64,000 nt of DNA from Engraulis encrasicolus (taxonomy: Eukaryota > Chordata > Actinopteri > Clupeiformes > Engraulidae), in contig NC_085857.1 in assembly GCF_034702125.1 (NCBI RefSeq), positions 50,417,126 to 50,481,125 on the forward strand, read 5' to 3'. The notes beneath the pieces are model-generated. The model saw nothing but the letters and a program-made list of their open reading frames with translations. It had not been told where the DNA came from and ran no database searches. Made by a program: the position numbers and the translations under genes. Position 1 is the stretch's first letter. Each line of letters begins with the position of its first letter. Positions 1 to 18,278 of the stretch are shown here, piece after piece.

Positions 1-1
1 T

Positions 2-325
2 GCTAGACCAACAGCAAGAACCACTAAAGAGGAGGACATCATATCTAGGATGAGGTTTGGGCATACTGGTCTGAACAGTACGCTATTTGTGTTTAAAAAA
101 CATGCTGATGGAAAGTGTAGTGTATGTGGTGCTACTGAGACCATAGAGCATGCAGTAGAACGTTGTAGCAGGTTTGACCAGGAGAGGCAGCACCTCATCC
201 TAGAACTGGAGTCAGAAAGTGTACAGTTAGATATTAAAACAATACTGCAGAAAAACTCAAGTGAGAAATGCTTTAAGTACCTCTTTTCCTATCTAGAAGC
301 CACAGGACTGATTAGAAGGATATAA
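2..325 (+). pseudogene. C-terminal end of a LINE (non-LTR retrotransposon) ORF2, partial
   Basis: The frame is open from base 2, so the protein enters from the left; the first ATG (base 50) is internal. The end of the protein carries a Cys-x2-Cys...His...Cys cluster (CSVCGATETIEHAVERC), preceded by RFGHTGLN. This is the pattern seen after the reverse transcriptase/RNase H part of many animal LINEs. It ends with a stop at 323-325, followed by a low-complexity tail. By family the full protein would reverse-transcribe the element RNA at the target site. Clade (I/Nimb-like or other) cannot be fixed from 108 codons. Only the last part is in the window, so whether the whole ORF is intact is unknown. 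Confidence 0.7.
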
Positions 326-338
326 TCTCTTCTTTCTT

Positions 339-387
<49 letters not shown>

Positions 388-512
388 TTTTTTTTCCTCC
401 TTTAGATGAGTTTAGCTTTCGTCCAGACTCACACTCCATTTCGGTAGGTGGCGGTAATGCTTCCAAAACGTTTGCCAACCGCCAACAAAAACTAAGAAGA
501 AGAAGAAGAAGA
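326..512 (+). mobile_element. LINE 3' UTR with (TC)n/poly-T tract and (GAA)n tail
   Basis: After the stop come a (TC)n run (about 343-379), a T-run, then GGTAGGTGGCGGTAATGC and TTTGCCAACCGCCA, then a (GAA)n tail that touches LTR sequence at 513. A simple-repeat tail directly joined to unrelated DNA is what target-primed reverse transcription leaves. The (TC)n/T tract is an internal expansion. Confidence 0.6.
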
Positions 513-950
513 AGTACCTCTCTGTCAGATCGTCTGCAAGTAGAACCCTGTTTGCTGGCTTCTTCATCTGGCCCCCCGAAACCCGAAACCTGAACCTGAA
601 CCTGAACCTGAACCCGAACCCGAACCCGAACCCGTGCCTGTACCTTGGACTTCGACTCATCATCTTCCCCGGTAATTCCGACCTGCCTTCTGCCTTGTGA
701 CTAAGAATTCTGTTTTGCCCTGAACGGTACTTCTGCCTTGCCTGATCTGTCCTGTTGTGTGTGTGTTCCCCCCCCCAGAATCCAGAGAACCCGGACCTCC
801 ACCATCTGCTCCTCGAGAAGCTTCTCAGTCATTGGGGAACACACACACGCAGGCTCTAGGACTCGAACTTTGCATCTCCTTCTCCCCCTGAACCCCTAAT
901 AAACTCTGTTAAACGTGACGCATCTGGGTCCTTCGTCTGTCTGTCTGACA
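513..950 (+). repeat. 5' LTR, 5'-truncated (R-U5 part)
   Basis: It matches 5755-6203 of the 3' LTR from AGTACCTCTCTG to the terminal TCTGTCTGTCTGACA. The first ~237 bp of the LTR, including the TATA box, are not here; LINE tail sequence sits in their place. It holds the AATAAA signal near 896 and a CCTGAA/CCCGAA hexamer array (about 583-634), shorter than in the 3' LTR. Confidence 0.9.
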
Positions 951-966
951 GTACGATCTGACCAGC

Positions 967-2106
967 ATGGACCCAGCTCACGACCCAACCGACATGGACC
1001 TCACACCCGAGATGACTTCGACACCCGAACCAACTGCTCTCGACCGTCTGCAGCACACAGAGGGAGCGGTTGCTCGGATGTCCGGTGACATAGCATCTCT
1101 GGTTCAGCTAGGCCATCACCAACAGCAGCAGTTCTTGCAACACCAGCAGATGATCCAACAGCACCAAGAACAACTTACCCGAGTGCTTCAGCTACTCTCC
1201 AACCCAACCACCTCATCTGGCCAGCCTGCACCTTCTCCATCTGCTCCAGCTCAGTCTGCATCTGCTCCATCTGTGCAAGCGCTTCACTCAGCACCAGTAC
1301 CCGCTCCTGACCCCAACATCCCAAGTCAAGTGGCGCAATCTTCAGTTTCTATAGACCGTGAGCCAAAGGTGGGAAATCCTGAGCGCTTCAACGGCGACCA
1401 TACACAAGTGAGGGCGTTTCTGTCGAGCTGCAGAATCCAGTTTGCCCTTCAGCCCAGGACCTTCGCTACAGAGGGGGCCAAGGTAGGATACGTCATCACC
1501 CACTTGACTGGTCGGGCCCGGCTGTGGGGAGCTGCAGAATTCGACCGCCAGACTCCGGCCTGCGCTTCATTCAACGCTTTTGCTGAGGAGATGGAGAAAG
1601 TTTTTGACCTGGGGTCTTCATCGGCTGAAGCATCCCAAGAGCTGATGAGTATTCGCCAGGGAAACCGGACCGTGGCGGATTACTCCATTGACTTCCGCAC
1701 CCTGGCGAGACGCAGCACATGGAATATGGCCGCACAGACGGATGCTTTCCTCCACAGTCTTGCGGGCTACATCAAGGATGAACTGGTCTCCCACGAACCA
1801 CCCAAGACCCTTGATGAAGCCATCGCCCTGGCAGTCCGAATCGATCGTCGAATCCAGACCCGGCGCCGTGAGAGGGGACAACCAAGACAATCGGCCACCA
1901 GCATTCGGCGTGACGCCACTTCCTTGCCTCCTCCTGCTAACCCCCAGAACCAGTTTGACCAGACCGAACCCATGGAGATTGGCCGCACCTCCCTCTCCCC
2001 AGAAGAGCGGCAACGTCGCCTTACTGCCCAGCTGTGCCTCTACTGCGGCGGCGAGAATCACAAAGTCAGCAACTGTCCAGCAAAAGCCAGAGCTCACCGG
2101 TCATAG
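967..2106 (+). CDS. gag: Gypsy gag polyprotein (capsid-nucleocapsid)
   Basis: This 379-residue protein is the structural polyprotein that packages element RNA in cytoplasmic particles. Residues ~40-80 are Gln-rich, ~80-120 are Pro/Ser/Ala-rich, and ~125-300 form the retrotransposon-gag domain (ERFNGDHTQVRAFLSSC...). A CCHC zinc knuckle (C357, C360, H365, C370; C-x2-C-x4-H-x4-C) binds nucleic acid at the end. The ATG lies only 17 bases after the LTR end, which fits a Gypsy leader. Pol begins in the -1 frame and overlaps from about 2034, so either programmed -1 frameshifting or a later frameshift separates the two. No in-frame stop interrupts gag, so it may still be translatable. Confidence 0.9.
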   Translation: MDPAHDPTDMDLTPEMTSTPEPTALDRLQHTEGAVARMSGDIASLVQLGHHQQQQFLQHQQMIQQHQEQLTRVLQLLSNPTTSSGQPAPSPSAPAQSASAPSVQALHSAPVPAPDPNIPSQVAQSSVSIDREPKVGNPERFNGDHTQVRAFLSSCRIQFALQPRTFATEGAKVGYVITHLTGRARLWGAAEFDRQTPACASFNAFAEEMEKVFDLGSSSAEASQELMSIRQGNRTVADYSIDFRTLARRSTWNMAAQTDAFLHSLAGYIKDELVSHEPPKTLDEAIALAVRIDRRIQTRRRERGQPRQSATSIRRDATSLPPPANPQNQFDQTEPMEIGRTSLSPEERQRRLTAQLCLYCGGENHKVSNCPAKARAHRS

Positions 2107-5100
2107 GGGAGATCCGGCTGAGCTCGACAAACATCAAGTCTCCCCCCACCCGAAAGCCCATGCTCCAGGTCTGTTTCCTGCTTCCTGACTCCAGACACAC
2201 CCTGGCTGCCCTAGTGGATTCTGGGGCCGAAGCTAATATCATGGATGTGGAACTTGCACGTCAGCTGGGGTTGGGCTATCAGCATCTGTCACCACCTGTT
2301 CCCGTCCGGGCGCTTGATGGTCATCAACTTGGCACAGTGACCCACACCACATCCTCCGTTACCATGGAACTCTCAGGAAATCACCAGGAGTCTATCAGCT
2401 TTCACCTGCTCAATTCACCTGCACAACCCATCATCCTGGGGTATCCTTGGCTCATCCGTCACAACCCTCAACTCGACTGGAGATCTTGCACAATACGAGA
2501 GTGGGGAGAAGACTGCCACCAGACCTGCTTTAAGCGAGCTACACTACCCATCAATTCAAAAGCTACCTGTCCTGCCCCTGATACAGCCGGCGTCCCTGCC
2601 TGTTACCTTCATCTCAAGGAGGTCTTCAGCAAGACCAAAGCCACTTCTCTGCCTCCTCATCGGTCATATGACTGCGCGATCGACCTCCTACCCGGAACAT
2701 CACCCCCAAAGGGCCGCCTCTACTCGCTCTCCGCTCCTGAAAGGCTGGCCATGGAGAACTATATCAACGAATCCCTGGCAAGTGGAATTATTCGACCATC
2801 ATCTTCTCCTGCCGGAGCTGGTTTTTTTCTTTGTGGGGAAAAAAGATGGCTCCCTCCGGCCTTGTATCGACTACAGAGGTCTGAATGATATCACTGTGAA
2901 AAACCGCTATCCTCTGCCACTGATGTCTTCCGCCTTTGAACTGCTCCAAGGGGCCACCATTTTCACCAAACTTGACCTCAGAAATGCATACCACCTAGTC
3001 CGGATGAGAGAGGGGGACGAGTGGAAGACTGCATTCAACACACCCACCGGCCATTACGAATATCTGGTCATGCCCTTCGGACTCACCAATGCACCCGCTG
3101 TTTTCCAGAACCTGGTTAATGACATCCTTCGTGACATGTTGAACAGGTTCGTTTTTGTTTTCTTGGATGATATATTAATATTCTCCAAGAACCAATCTGA
3201 ACACGTTCATCATGTGCAGTCAGTACTTCGCCGTCTTCTCAAAAATTCACTCTACGTCAAGGCAGAAAAATGTGAATTTCATGTCAGCTCTTTGTCCTTC
3301 CTTGGATATGTCGTGGCAGAAGGTAGTATGCAGATGGACCCAGCCAAGGTTTCAGCAGTGACGTCTTGGCCAGCCCCCGAGAGCCGTAAGAAGTTGCAAC
3401 AGTTTTTAGGCTTCGCCAACTTCTACAGGAGGTTTATCCGGGGATTCAGCGCCGTGGCAGCCCCACTCACTGCACTGACCAGTACCAAACAGCCATTTAA
3501 ATGGAATCCAGCTGCTGATAAAGCCTTTCAGATGTTGAAAACACGGTTTACCTCAGCTCCCATCCTCCGCTTGCCAGACGAGAACCTGCAGTTCGTGGTG
3601 GAAGTGGATGCCTCGGACGTTGGTGTTGGAGCAGTGCTATCCCAGCGATCACCAGAAGATGGCAAGATGCACCCATGCGCCTTCTTCTCTCGGAGGCTGA
3701 CAACATCCGAGCAGAACTATGATATCGGCAACCGAGAGTTACTTGCCGTCAAACTTGCCCTAGAGGAGTGGCGCCACTGGCTGGAGGGGTGCAAGACTCC
3801 ATTTCTGGTCTGGACGGACCACAAGAACTTGGAATACATCAGGTCAGCAAAGAGACTGAATCCCCGTCAAAGTCGCTGGTCCTTGTTCTTCACCCGCTTC
3901 AACTTCACCCTCTCCTACCGTCCCGGCTCACGCAATGCTAAGCCAGATGCCCTGTCACGCATGTTTCAGAAGGATGACAAGTCTTCCGAGGACCCAGAAC
4001 CAATCCTTCCAAACCCCTGCGTCATTGCCACCCTGACCTGGAACATCGAGGAGGAAGTGAGAAAGGCTATCAAAGACCAGCCAAGTCCAAGTGCGTGCCC
4101 CAGCAACCGCCTCTTCGTTCCGGCAGACCTGAGATCCCAGGTCATCCAGTGGAGAAGGATATCCGCGAATTTTGCATGGCGTGCCATACCTGCTGCCAGA
4201 ACAAGTCTTCCAACCGACCACCAGCCGGGTTACTACAGCCCCTGCCAGTACCCATGCGCCCCTGGTCTCACATCTCGCTTGACTTTGTCACCGGCCTTCC
4301 CCCCTCTGATGGTAATACTGTCATCCTGACCATCGTAGACCGGTTCAGCAAGATGGCGCACTTTGTTCCACTGCCAAAGTTGCCCTCTGCCAAAGAGACA
4401 GCCCAGGTGGTCCTTGAGCAGGTGTTCCGCATCCACGGCTTGCCACGGGATATAGTGTCTGACCGGGGTCCGCAGTTTGCTTCAGCCTTCTGGAAAGACT
4501 TCTGCCGTCTTCTCGGAGCGACTGCCAGTCTTACGTCAGGTTTTCACCCGCAGTCAAATGGACAGACTGAAAGGATGAATCAGGAGCTGGAAAAGTCTCT
4601 GCGGTGCATGGCGTCCCGTAATCCCCGGGCCTGGTCTCAGCATCTGTTGTGGGTAGAATATGCTCACAATTCTCTCTCCAGCTCCGCCACTGGATTGTCC
4701 CCCTTTCAGTGCGTCTACGGCTATCAGCCGCCCCTGTTTGCCAGTCAAGAGAGAGGAGCCTCCTGTCCATCTGCCCTTGCCTGTGCTCGCCGCTGTCGTC
4801 GGACGTGGTCTCAAGCTCGTGCCACCCTTCTGAGAGCCGTTGCCAGCTACACTGCCAGTGCCAACCGGCGAAGGATTCCTGCTCCCGCCTACCAGGTGGG
4901 CCAGAGGGTGTGGCTTTCCTCCCGTGATCTGCCTCTGCGCGTGGAGTCACGCAAACTGGCCCCCAGGTTCATCGGTCCATTCCCGGTCCAGAAAATCATC
5001 AATCCGTCGGCGGTCAGACTCCGGCTTCCCCGGTCCATGAAGGTGCACCCAACCTTTCACGTCTCACGTCTGAAGCCAGTTCACGAGAGCCCTCTGGTGC

Positions 5101-5435
5101 CCGCTGTGCCGCCGCCTCCGCCACCCCGACTCATTGATGGTGGTCCTGTTTACACTGTGCGACGGCTGCTCCGGTCACGGCGGCGGGGTAGGGGCATCCA
5201 ATACCTTGTGGATTGGGAAGGCTATGGTCCTGAGGAGAGGGTGTGGGTGCCCGCCAGCAGGATTGTGGACCCCACTCTCATTGCGGATTTCCATCGCCAG
5301 CACCCGGACCAGCCTGCAATCCTGAGGGGTCGGCCGAAGGGTCCTCGTCGTGATGACACTGCTCCGTCCACCCCTGTTCCTGAACCTGATTCTGATCCTG
5401 AGGCTGGGGACACTGACCAGTCTGAGGAGTTTTGA
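2034..5435 (+). pseudogene. pol: Gypsy pol (protease-RT-RNase H-integrase-chromodomain), broken in two places
   Basis: There are three segments. (1) Base ~2034-2828 encodes the aspartic protease (LVDSGAEANIMD) and the start of RT. (2) About 2829-4151, in another frame, encodes RT ([12 protein letters not shown] for the YxDD box) and RNase H ([14 protein letters not shown]). (3) About 4152-5435 encodes the integrase core ([23 protein letters not shown] supply the D-D-E residues) and a C-terminal chromodomain ([17 protein letters not shown]). The first break is a 7-T run at 2822-2828. The second, at ~4151, also removes the His-His half of the integrase zinc finger; only CMACHTC remains. The enzyme would copy RNA and integrate cDNA; this copy cannot make one continuous product. 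Confidence 0.92.
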
Positions 5436-5504
5436 CCCTCCGCCGGCTACCCCCCCCCTCCCACCCGTGTTGGTGAGTGTTTTGGGACTTCTGTGCCGTC
5501 CCTT

Positions 5505-5517
5505 GAGGGGGGGGTTC
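5505..5517 (+). promoter_or_regulatory. Polypurine tract of the Gypsy element
   Basis: A G-rich purine run (GAGGGGGGGG then TTC) lies immediately before the TG that opens the 3' LTR. In this family it primes plus-strand DNA synthesis. Confidence 0.75.
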
Positions 5518-6203
5518 TGTCATGGTCCTACAACTCTCCCTTCTCATCTGGTAACTTTCCACTCATTCTCACCTGTCATTCCCTCAATCAGGCTCACCTG
5601 GTGCCTCTTAACGAGCAGTACTCTGCTGCCTGCATACCATCACTGACTCTGCTGTCTATTATCCCCAATTGATTCTCGTTAATGATCTGTGGCTACCATT
5701 GGCTGTCTCTTGTCACCTGCGGCCTCTCACTCTCCATATAAACCTCAGTCCTCCAGTACCTCTCTGTCAGATCGTCTGCAAGTAGAACCCTGTTTGCTGG
5801 CTTCTTCATCTGGCCCCCCGAAACCTGAACCTGAACCTGAACCTGAACCTGAACCTGAACCTGAACCTGAACCCGAACCCGAACCCGTGCCTGTACCTTG
5901 GACTTCGACTCATCATCTTCCCCGGTAATTCCGACCTGCCTTCTGCCTTGTGACTAAGAATTCTGTTTTGCCCTGAACGGTACTTCTGCCTTGCCTGATC
6001 TGTCCTGTTGTGTGTGTGTTCCCCCCCCCAGAATCCAGAGAACCCGGACCTCCACCATCTGCTCCTCGAGAAGCTTCTCAGTCATTGGGGAACACACACA
6101 CGCAGGCTCTAGGACTCGAACTTTGCATCTCCTTCTCCCCCTGAACCCCTAATAAACTCTGTTAAACGTGACGCATCTGGGTCCTTCGTCTGTCTGTCTG
6201 ACA
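5518..6203 (+). repeat. 3' LTR of the Gypsy element, complete
   Basis: This 686-bp repeat begins TGTCATGG and ends CTGACA. A TATA-like box (CATATAAAC) lies at about 5735-5743 and AATAAA near 6150, so U3-R-U5 can be laid out, with a long R that contains a CCTGAA array at about 5818-5886. The 9-C run near 6021 is identical in both LTRs. Confidence 0.92.
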
Positions 6204-6838
6204 AAGACTGTTTTAACTAATGACTGTGTGGGCTCCGCCCCACCTGCCTGTGCTTTGTTTCGCAACAGAGTGCTGGAGCGATAGGGGGCCAATCATCTCT
6301 AATTGAGACCCTTATAAAGACTGGGCGGCTCCGACTCACTCTCTCTCTCTTGAATCTGGCTTCTTCAGACCACAGCCCTGACGGCCACACTGAGAATGCA
6401 GACGATGGTGGTGGAATTAATGTATGTACTATTTACTGTCTTAACATTTGTAAAAATCCATCAATATTGGTGTGTCTATGTATGACTTGTGCTTTGTCCT
6501 AATGAATGAGCGCCAATGCCAGTCCAGTTGTTTCTGTGTTTTACTATCTCACCAAAAGAACTTCATTCAAGATGTCTTTAATTTTTACACAACAGAACCT
6601 GGATCAGGAGTCCTCTGACAGCAGATCTGAATGGGCACCTGATGGTGAAGACATTACAGTAAGTAGGCCTACAATTAACTTTTGACAGGGATAGCTGGTG
6701 TCCTCAGTTGATCTGTGCGCTTTGCAGACACTTGATAATATTGAATATGTACATTCCTCCTTTTGCTAGGGAGTCCTATTGGGAGTCCTCTTTATTGATA
6801 AATAGTGTTGGGAAATTCTGTGGAAAATGGACGATAAT
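6204..6838. other. Anonymous DNA right of the Gypsy element, with exon-like segments
   Basis: No long coding frame is present. A CCAAT-like GGCCAATC and a CTTATAAAG TATA-like box (about 6288-6317) precede a CT-rich stretch. A segment at 6596-6658 is bounded by an AG acceptor (ACACAACAG) and a GTAAGT donor, and could be a small exon. I do not recognise a product. This may be a promoter plus 5' exons of a short transcript or a transposon remnant. Confidence 0.3.
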
Positions 6839-6999
6839 ACATTGCATTACATTACACTTTAATCAAAATTGTAGTGTGGGGATAGATGCTTTCCTCAAGA
6901 GCTCTTCAGCCATGGAGGGAGGCAGGAGTTGGTAAGAGTAGGTACTGAATCTGTAACCCTGTGATCTTCAGTCCAACGCCCTAACCATGGCTGCCCCTA
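6839..6999 (-). mobile_element. tRNA-derived SINE, minus strand
   Basis: Read on the minus strand it begins GGGGCAGCCATGGTTAGGG (A-box-like TGGTTAGGG), has a B-box-like GGGTTACAGATTC, and ends in an ATTACATTG-type tail. It abuts the next SINE head to head across TATAT. Confidence 0.55.
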
Positions 7000-7002
7000 T
7001 AT

Positions 7003-7216
7003 GGGGCAGTGGCCTAGTGGTTAGAGAGTTGGTCTTTCAATCTAGGGGTTGCCGGTTTAAATCCCCCCTGACCTCTCCCTACATCTACATCCATGGCTGA
7101 AGTGCCCTTGAGCAAGGCACCTAACCCCACAGGGACTGTAACCAATACCCTGAAAAATAATAGTTGTAAGTCGCTTTGAATAAATGAAAGGGTCAGCTAA
7201 GTGCAATGTAATGTAA
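7003..7216 (+). mobile_element. tRNA-derived fish SINE
   Basis: The head GGGGCAGTGGCCTAGTGGTT has an A-box-like TAGTGGTTAGAG and a diverged B box (GGTTTAAATCC). The body carries TGCCCTTGAGCAAGGCACC and the tail TAAGTCGCTTTGAATAAATG, then (AATGT)n. These parts recur in the SINEs at 15761 and 35366. Confidence 0.75.
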
Positions 7217-7682
7217 AATGGAGTTAGTAGTGGAGAGTGGTGTGTCTGGATTTCCATTCCTTTTTTCTTTTTTTTAACTGAAAATGTCTTTGCCTTTGTC
7301 TTTGTCTTTGCTCCACAGTGTGAGGAAAAGACACATACTAGAGGGAGTCGAGGACTTGGCTGGCCTACAAAATGTCACTAAGGGATGCAACTGACAGCTG
7401 AAGTAGGATCTTTTTTGTTTTCTGGCCATGACAATGCTTTGACAGTTGATAACAAACTGATAATTACGATACTATGTGCACACCATTGTTTTTATGGGGT
7501 TTTTTTAAATAATAAAATGGATGTACTCATCGAAACCACTTGGTGATGTTGTTTTATTGATTGTTAACCACATTATACTTGTAATAGATATGAATGCAAA
7601 GTTGATTAGAGCTTTGGCCTCAATTGCTATGTGGAAAATATTGCTCCATGTCTCCATTACAGAGAAATCTGATTATTTTGCA
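7217..7682. other. Gene-free stretch with possible terminal exon
   Basis: A TTGCTCCACAG acceptor-like site at about 7319 is followed by GTGTGAGG-type sequence with stops, and AATAAA occurs at 7511-7516. Together with 6596-6658 this could be the end of a short non-coding transcript. Otherwise I see nothing. Confidence 0.2.
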
Positions 7683-8047
7683 GGATTAATTCATGCAAAA
7701 ATGTCCAATAAAATTGTGGCGACAATATTACACATGATATAATGGAGAGAATCCTTCCAATTGAAATGAGGAAAGTTCCTTGATTTATTTGTAATTTGAC
7801 ATATTTTATTCATGCAAAAATGTCCAATAAAATTGAGGCGACAATATTACACGTGATATAATGAAGGGAATCCTTCCAATTGAAATGAGGAAAGTTCCTT
7901 GATTTATTTGAAATTTGTCATAATTTATTCATGCAAAAATGTCCAATAAAATTGAGGCGACAATATTACAGGTGATATAATTGAGGGAATACTTCCAATT
8001 GAAATGAGGAAATTTCCTTTATTTTTTCAGAATTTTGCCTGATTTAT
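7683..8047. repeat. 119-bp tandem repeat, about three copies
   Basis: TCATGCAAAAATGTCCAATA starts at 7691, 7810 and 7929, an exact 119-bp period; each unit continues with GGCGACAATATTACA and GAAATGAGGAAAGTTCC. The third copy is the most diverged and fades near 8047. Confidence 0.88.
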
Positions 8048-9286
<1,239 letters not shown>

Positions 9287-9289
9287 CAA

Positions 9290-10723
9290 ACCCCAACTCC
9301 GGTGAAGTTGGGACGTTTGGTAAACAGTGAATAAAATCAAAATGCTATCATTTTCAAAACATTCAATCTATTCATTAGATGGAGTAGTAGAATAGTGAAA
9401 AGACAACATGTTAAGTGTNAAAACCGAGAAAAAATATTGTTTTGGGGGACATATGTACTCATTTCTAATTTGATAAATCCAACACGTTTCAAATAAGTTG
9501 GGACGGGGATCAGTGAGATTTAGTAAACATCCAAATAAGATAAAACAACAAAGAAGAACATTTCAATATGAATTGTACTGAGGGACAATATAGGTGTCAC
9601 AGAGAGGCTGAGTCACTCAGAATTAAAGATGCAAAGGGAATAATTACCATAGTTATTACATACATTTTTGAATTCCCTTTGATTTACCACGATTGAGTGT
9701 ATATAAGACATATTTTTGTTACTAAAATCATTGTATAGGTTCATGACATCATGATATATATATTGGCTGTAGTCTCACTCTAGCACTCCAGGAATTAGAG
9801 CTATTGAAAATTGACCATATTAAGAATGCTTAATGCGTGCAAATGATACAGGGGTGTAACATTCTCCTAAGCACCTGAGCTCCCTTGAAATAGACCCAGA
9901 AGACATGGGAAACTGTCCTTTGCTTACAGAAGTCGGCAGAAGTTGTAGAAGTCCATTCTTTTTGACAATAATAGAGCATTGCACATCCTGTGCTACAGTG
10001 AAAATGGACCATCCAACTTGTGTTAGTGCTAGCTTCAAAAGTCAGCCTCCATGATGGCATGCGGGTGCAGTAGTGCATTGGTTAAGATGTTCTCACTCAT
10101 CTGTAGAGTTAAATACAGTGCTGAATGGTATAAATGGGTTTTAAACAGCATGAAAAGCCACTCATGCATTATATTTTGAAGGGAGATCTTCGATTACTGC
10201 CACATAGTAAAGTCAAATTGCATTCTCTACTATGTTTTAACAGTTTGGCTCCATCAGGACCAGCAGGTGATAAAATGGTGGGCTTTTGGTCAAGAACTGT
10301 CACACTGTAAGCACTACAGAAAGGAAAACATTGCAAAACATGACAAGGAATACACCCACCATTTAAGATGGTGACATCATGTCCAAGATAGGAATTAACA
10401 CTGTTTTTTATATATAGGCCTAAATTCATCAATCAGTTATGTATTTAACTGTTTAGTGTTGTCTTTTGTTTTGTTTTTAGTCTTCCTCGACATTTGCTGC
10501 CATTTATTGTCCCCGTCCCAACTCTTTTGAGACGTGTTGGATTTATCAAATTAGAAATGAGTACATATGTCCCTCAAAACAATATTTTTTCTCAGTTTTA
10601 ACACTTAATATGTTGTCTTTTCACTATTCTCCATCTAATGAATAGATTGAATGTTTTGAAAATGATAACATTTTGATTTTATTCACTGTTTACCAAACGT
10701 CCCAACTTCATCGGAGTTGGGGT
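9290..10723. mobile_element. Non-autonomous DNA transposon with ~215-bp terminal inverted repeats
   Basis: The left arm 9290-9508 (ACCCCAACTCCGGTGAAGTT...) and the right arm 10511-10723 (...GGAGTTGGGGT) are inverted copies of each other across their whole length, and each holds GTTGGGACG at both its outer and inner ends. The ~1-kb centre encodes nothing recognisable, so a transposase in trans would be needed. The long arms and GTTGGGAC ends resemble Kolobok-type fish families, but this is recall only. An ambiguous base lies at 9419. The target duplication is unclear because the left side is a TA/GT repeat. Confidence 0.82.
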
Positions 10724-10725
10724 TA

Positions 10726-11055
10726 GTACTTTTGCTTACTTTTTGTCCACTTTTGTTGAGTCTCTGTATGTCTATAGGTCATTATGTTAGAGTTAGACTT
10801 GAACTTTATTTATCCCCGAGGGGAAATTCATGTCCCATGTTGATCTGTAGATAAAAAAAGAGAAAAAAGAGAAAGAGAAATAAAAAATAAAAATAGATAA
10901 TGAATAAAGATGGGTGATCACTATGCAGAAAAGTCTATGTCTTTCTCCTTGTCCTTCATTGACAGATTGAACAGCTGTATGGCTCTTGGGACAGAACATA
11001 AGACCACCTACTGACCAACTAAATGGATGGTGTGTAACTGTGTTATATGTTTCAG
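10726..11055 (+). other. Duplicated segment upstream of receptor gene A (intron sequence)
   Basis: From TAGTACTTTTGC onward this matches 26955-27260 upstream of gene B's first Ig exon, and its last part matches 42131-42202 of gene C. It contains TTTATTTATCCCCGAGGGG, a common tail of fish interspersed repeats. It ends at the polypyrimidine/AG acceptor of the first Ig exon (TATGTTTCAG). No signal-peptide exon like those of B and C is present between the Gypsy element and here. Confidence 0.7.

Positions 11056-18278
<7,223 letters not shown>

Larger units (their letters stand above)
513..6203 (+). mobile_element. Ty3/Gypsy LTR retrotransposon (chromovirus), degenerate
   Basis: The element has a partial 5' LTR (513-950), a gag frame, a pol region with protease, reverse transcriptase, RNase H, integrase and chromodomain, a purine-rich tract at 5505-5517 and a complete 686-bp 3' LTR (5518-6203, TGTCATGG...TCTGACA). 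The chromodomain and the domain order place it in the chromovirus branch. The shared LTR sequence is identical by eye apart from hexamer copy number, so insertion was recent, although pol is broken in two places. The target-site duplication cannot be tested because the true left end is not visible. Confidence 0.93.

Noticed and set aside
1618..2097. Long minus-strand frames in the Gypsy element (also 4531-4950)
   Set aside because: Shadows of the gag and pol frames in GC-rich sequence.
7020..7080. Possible tRNA genes
   Set aside because: A- and B-box-like words belong to SINE heads; no cloverleaf acceptor stem closes and SINE bodies follow.
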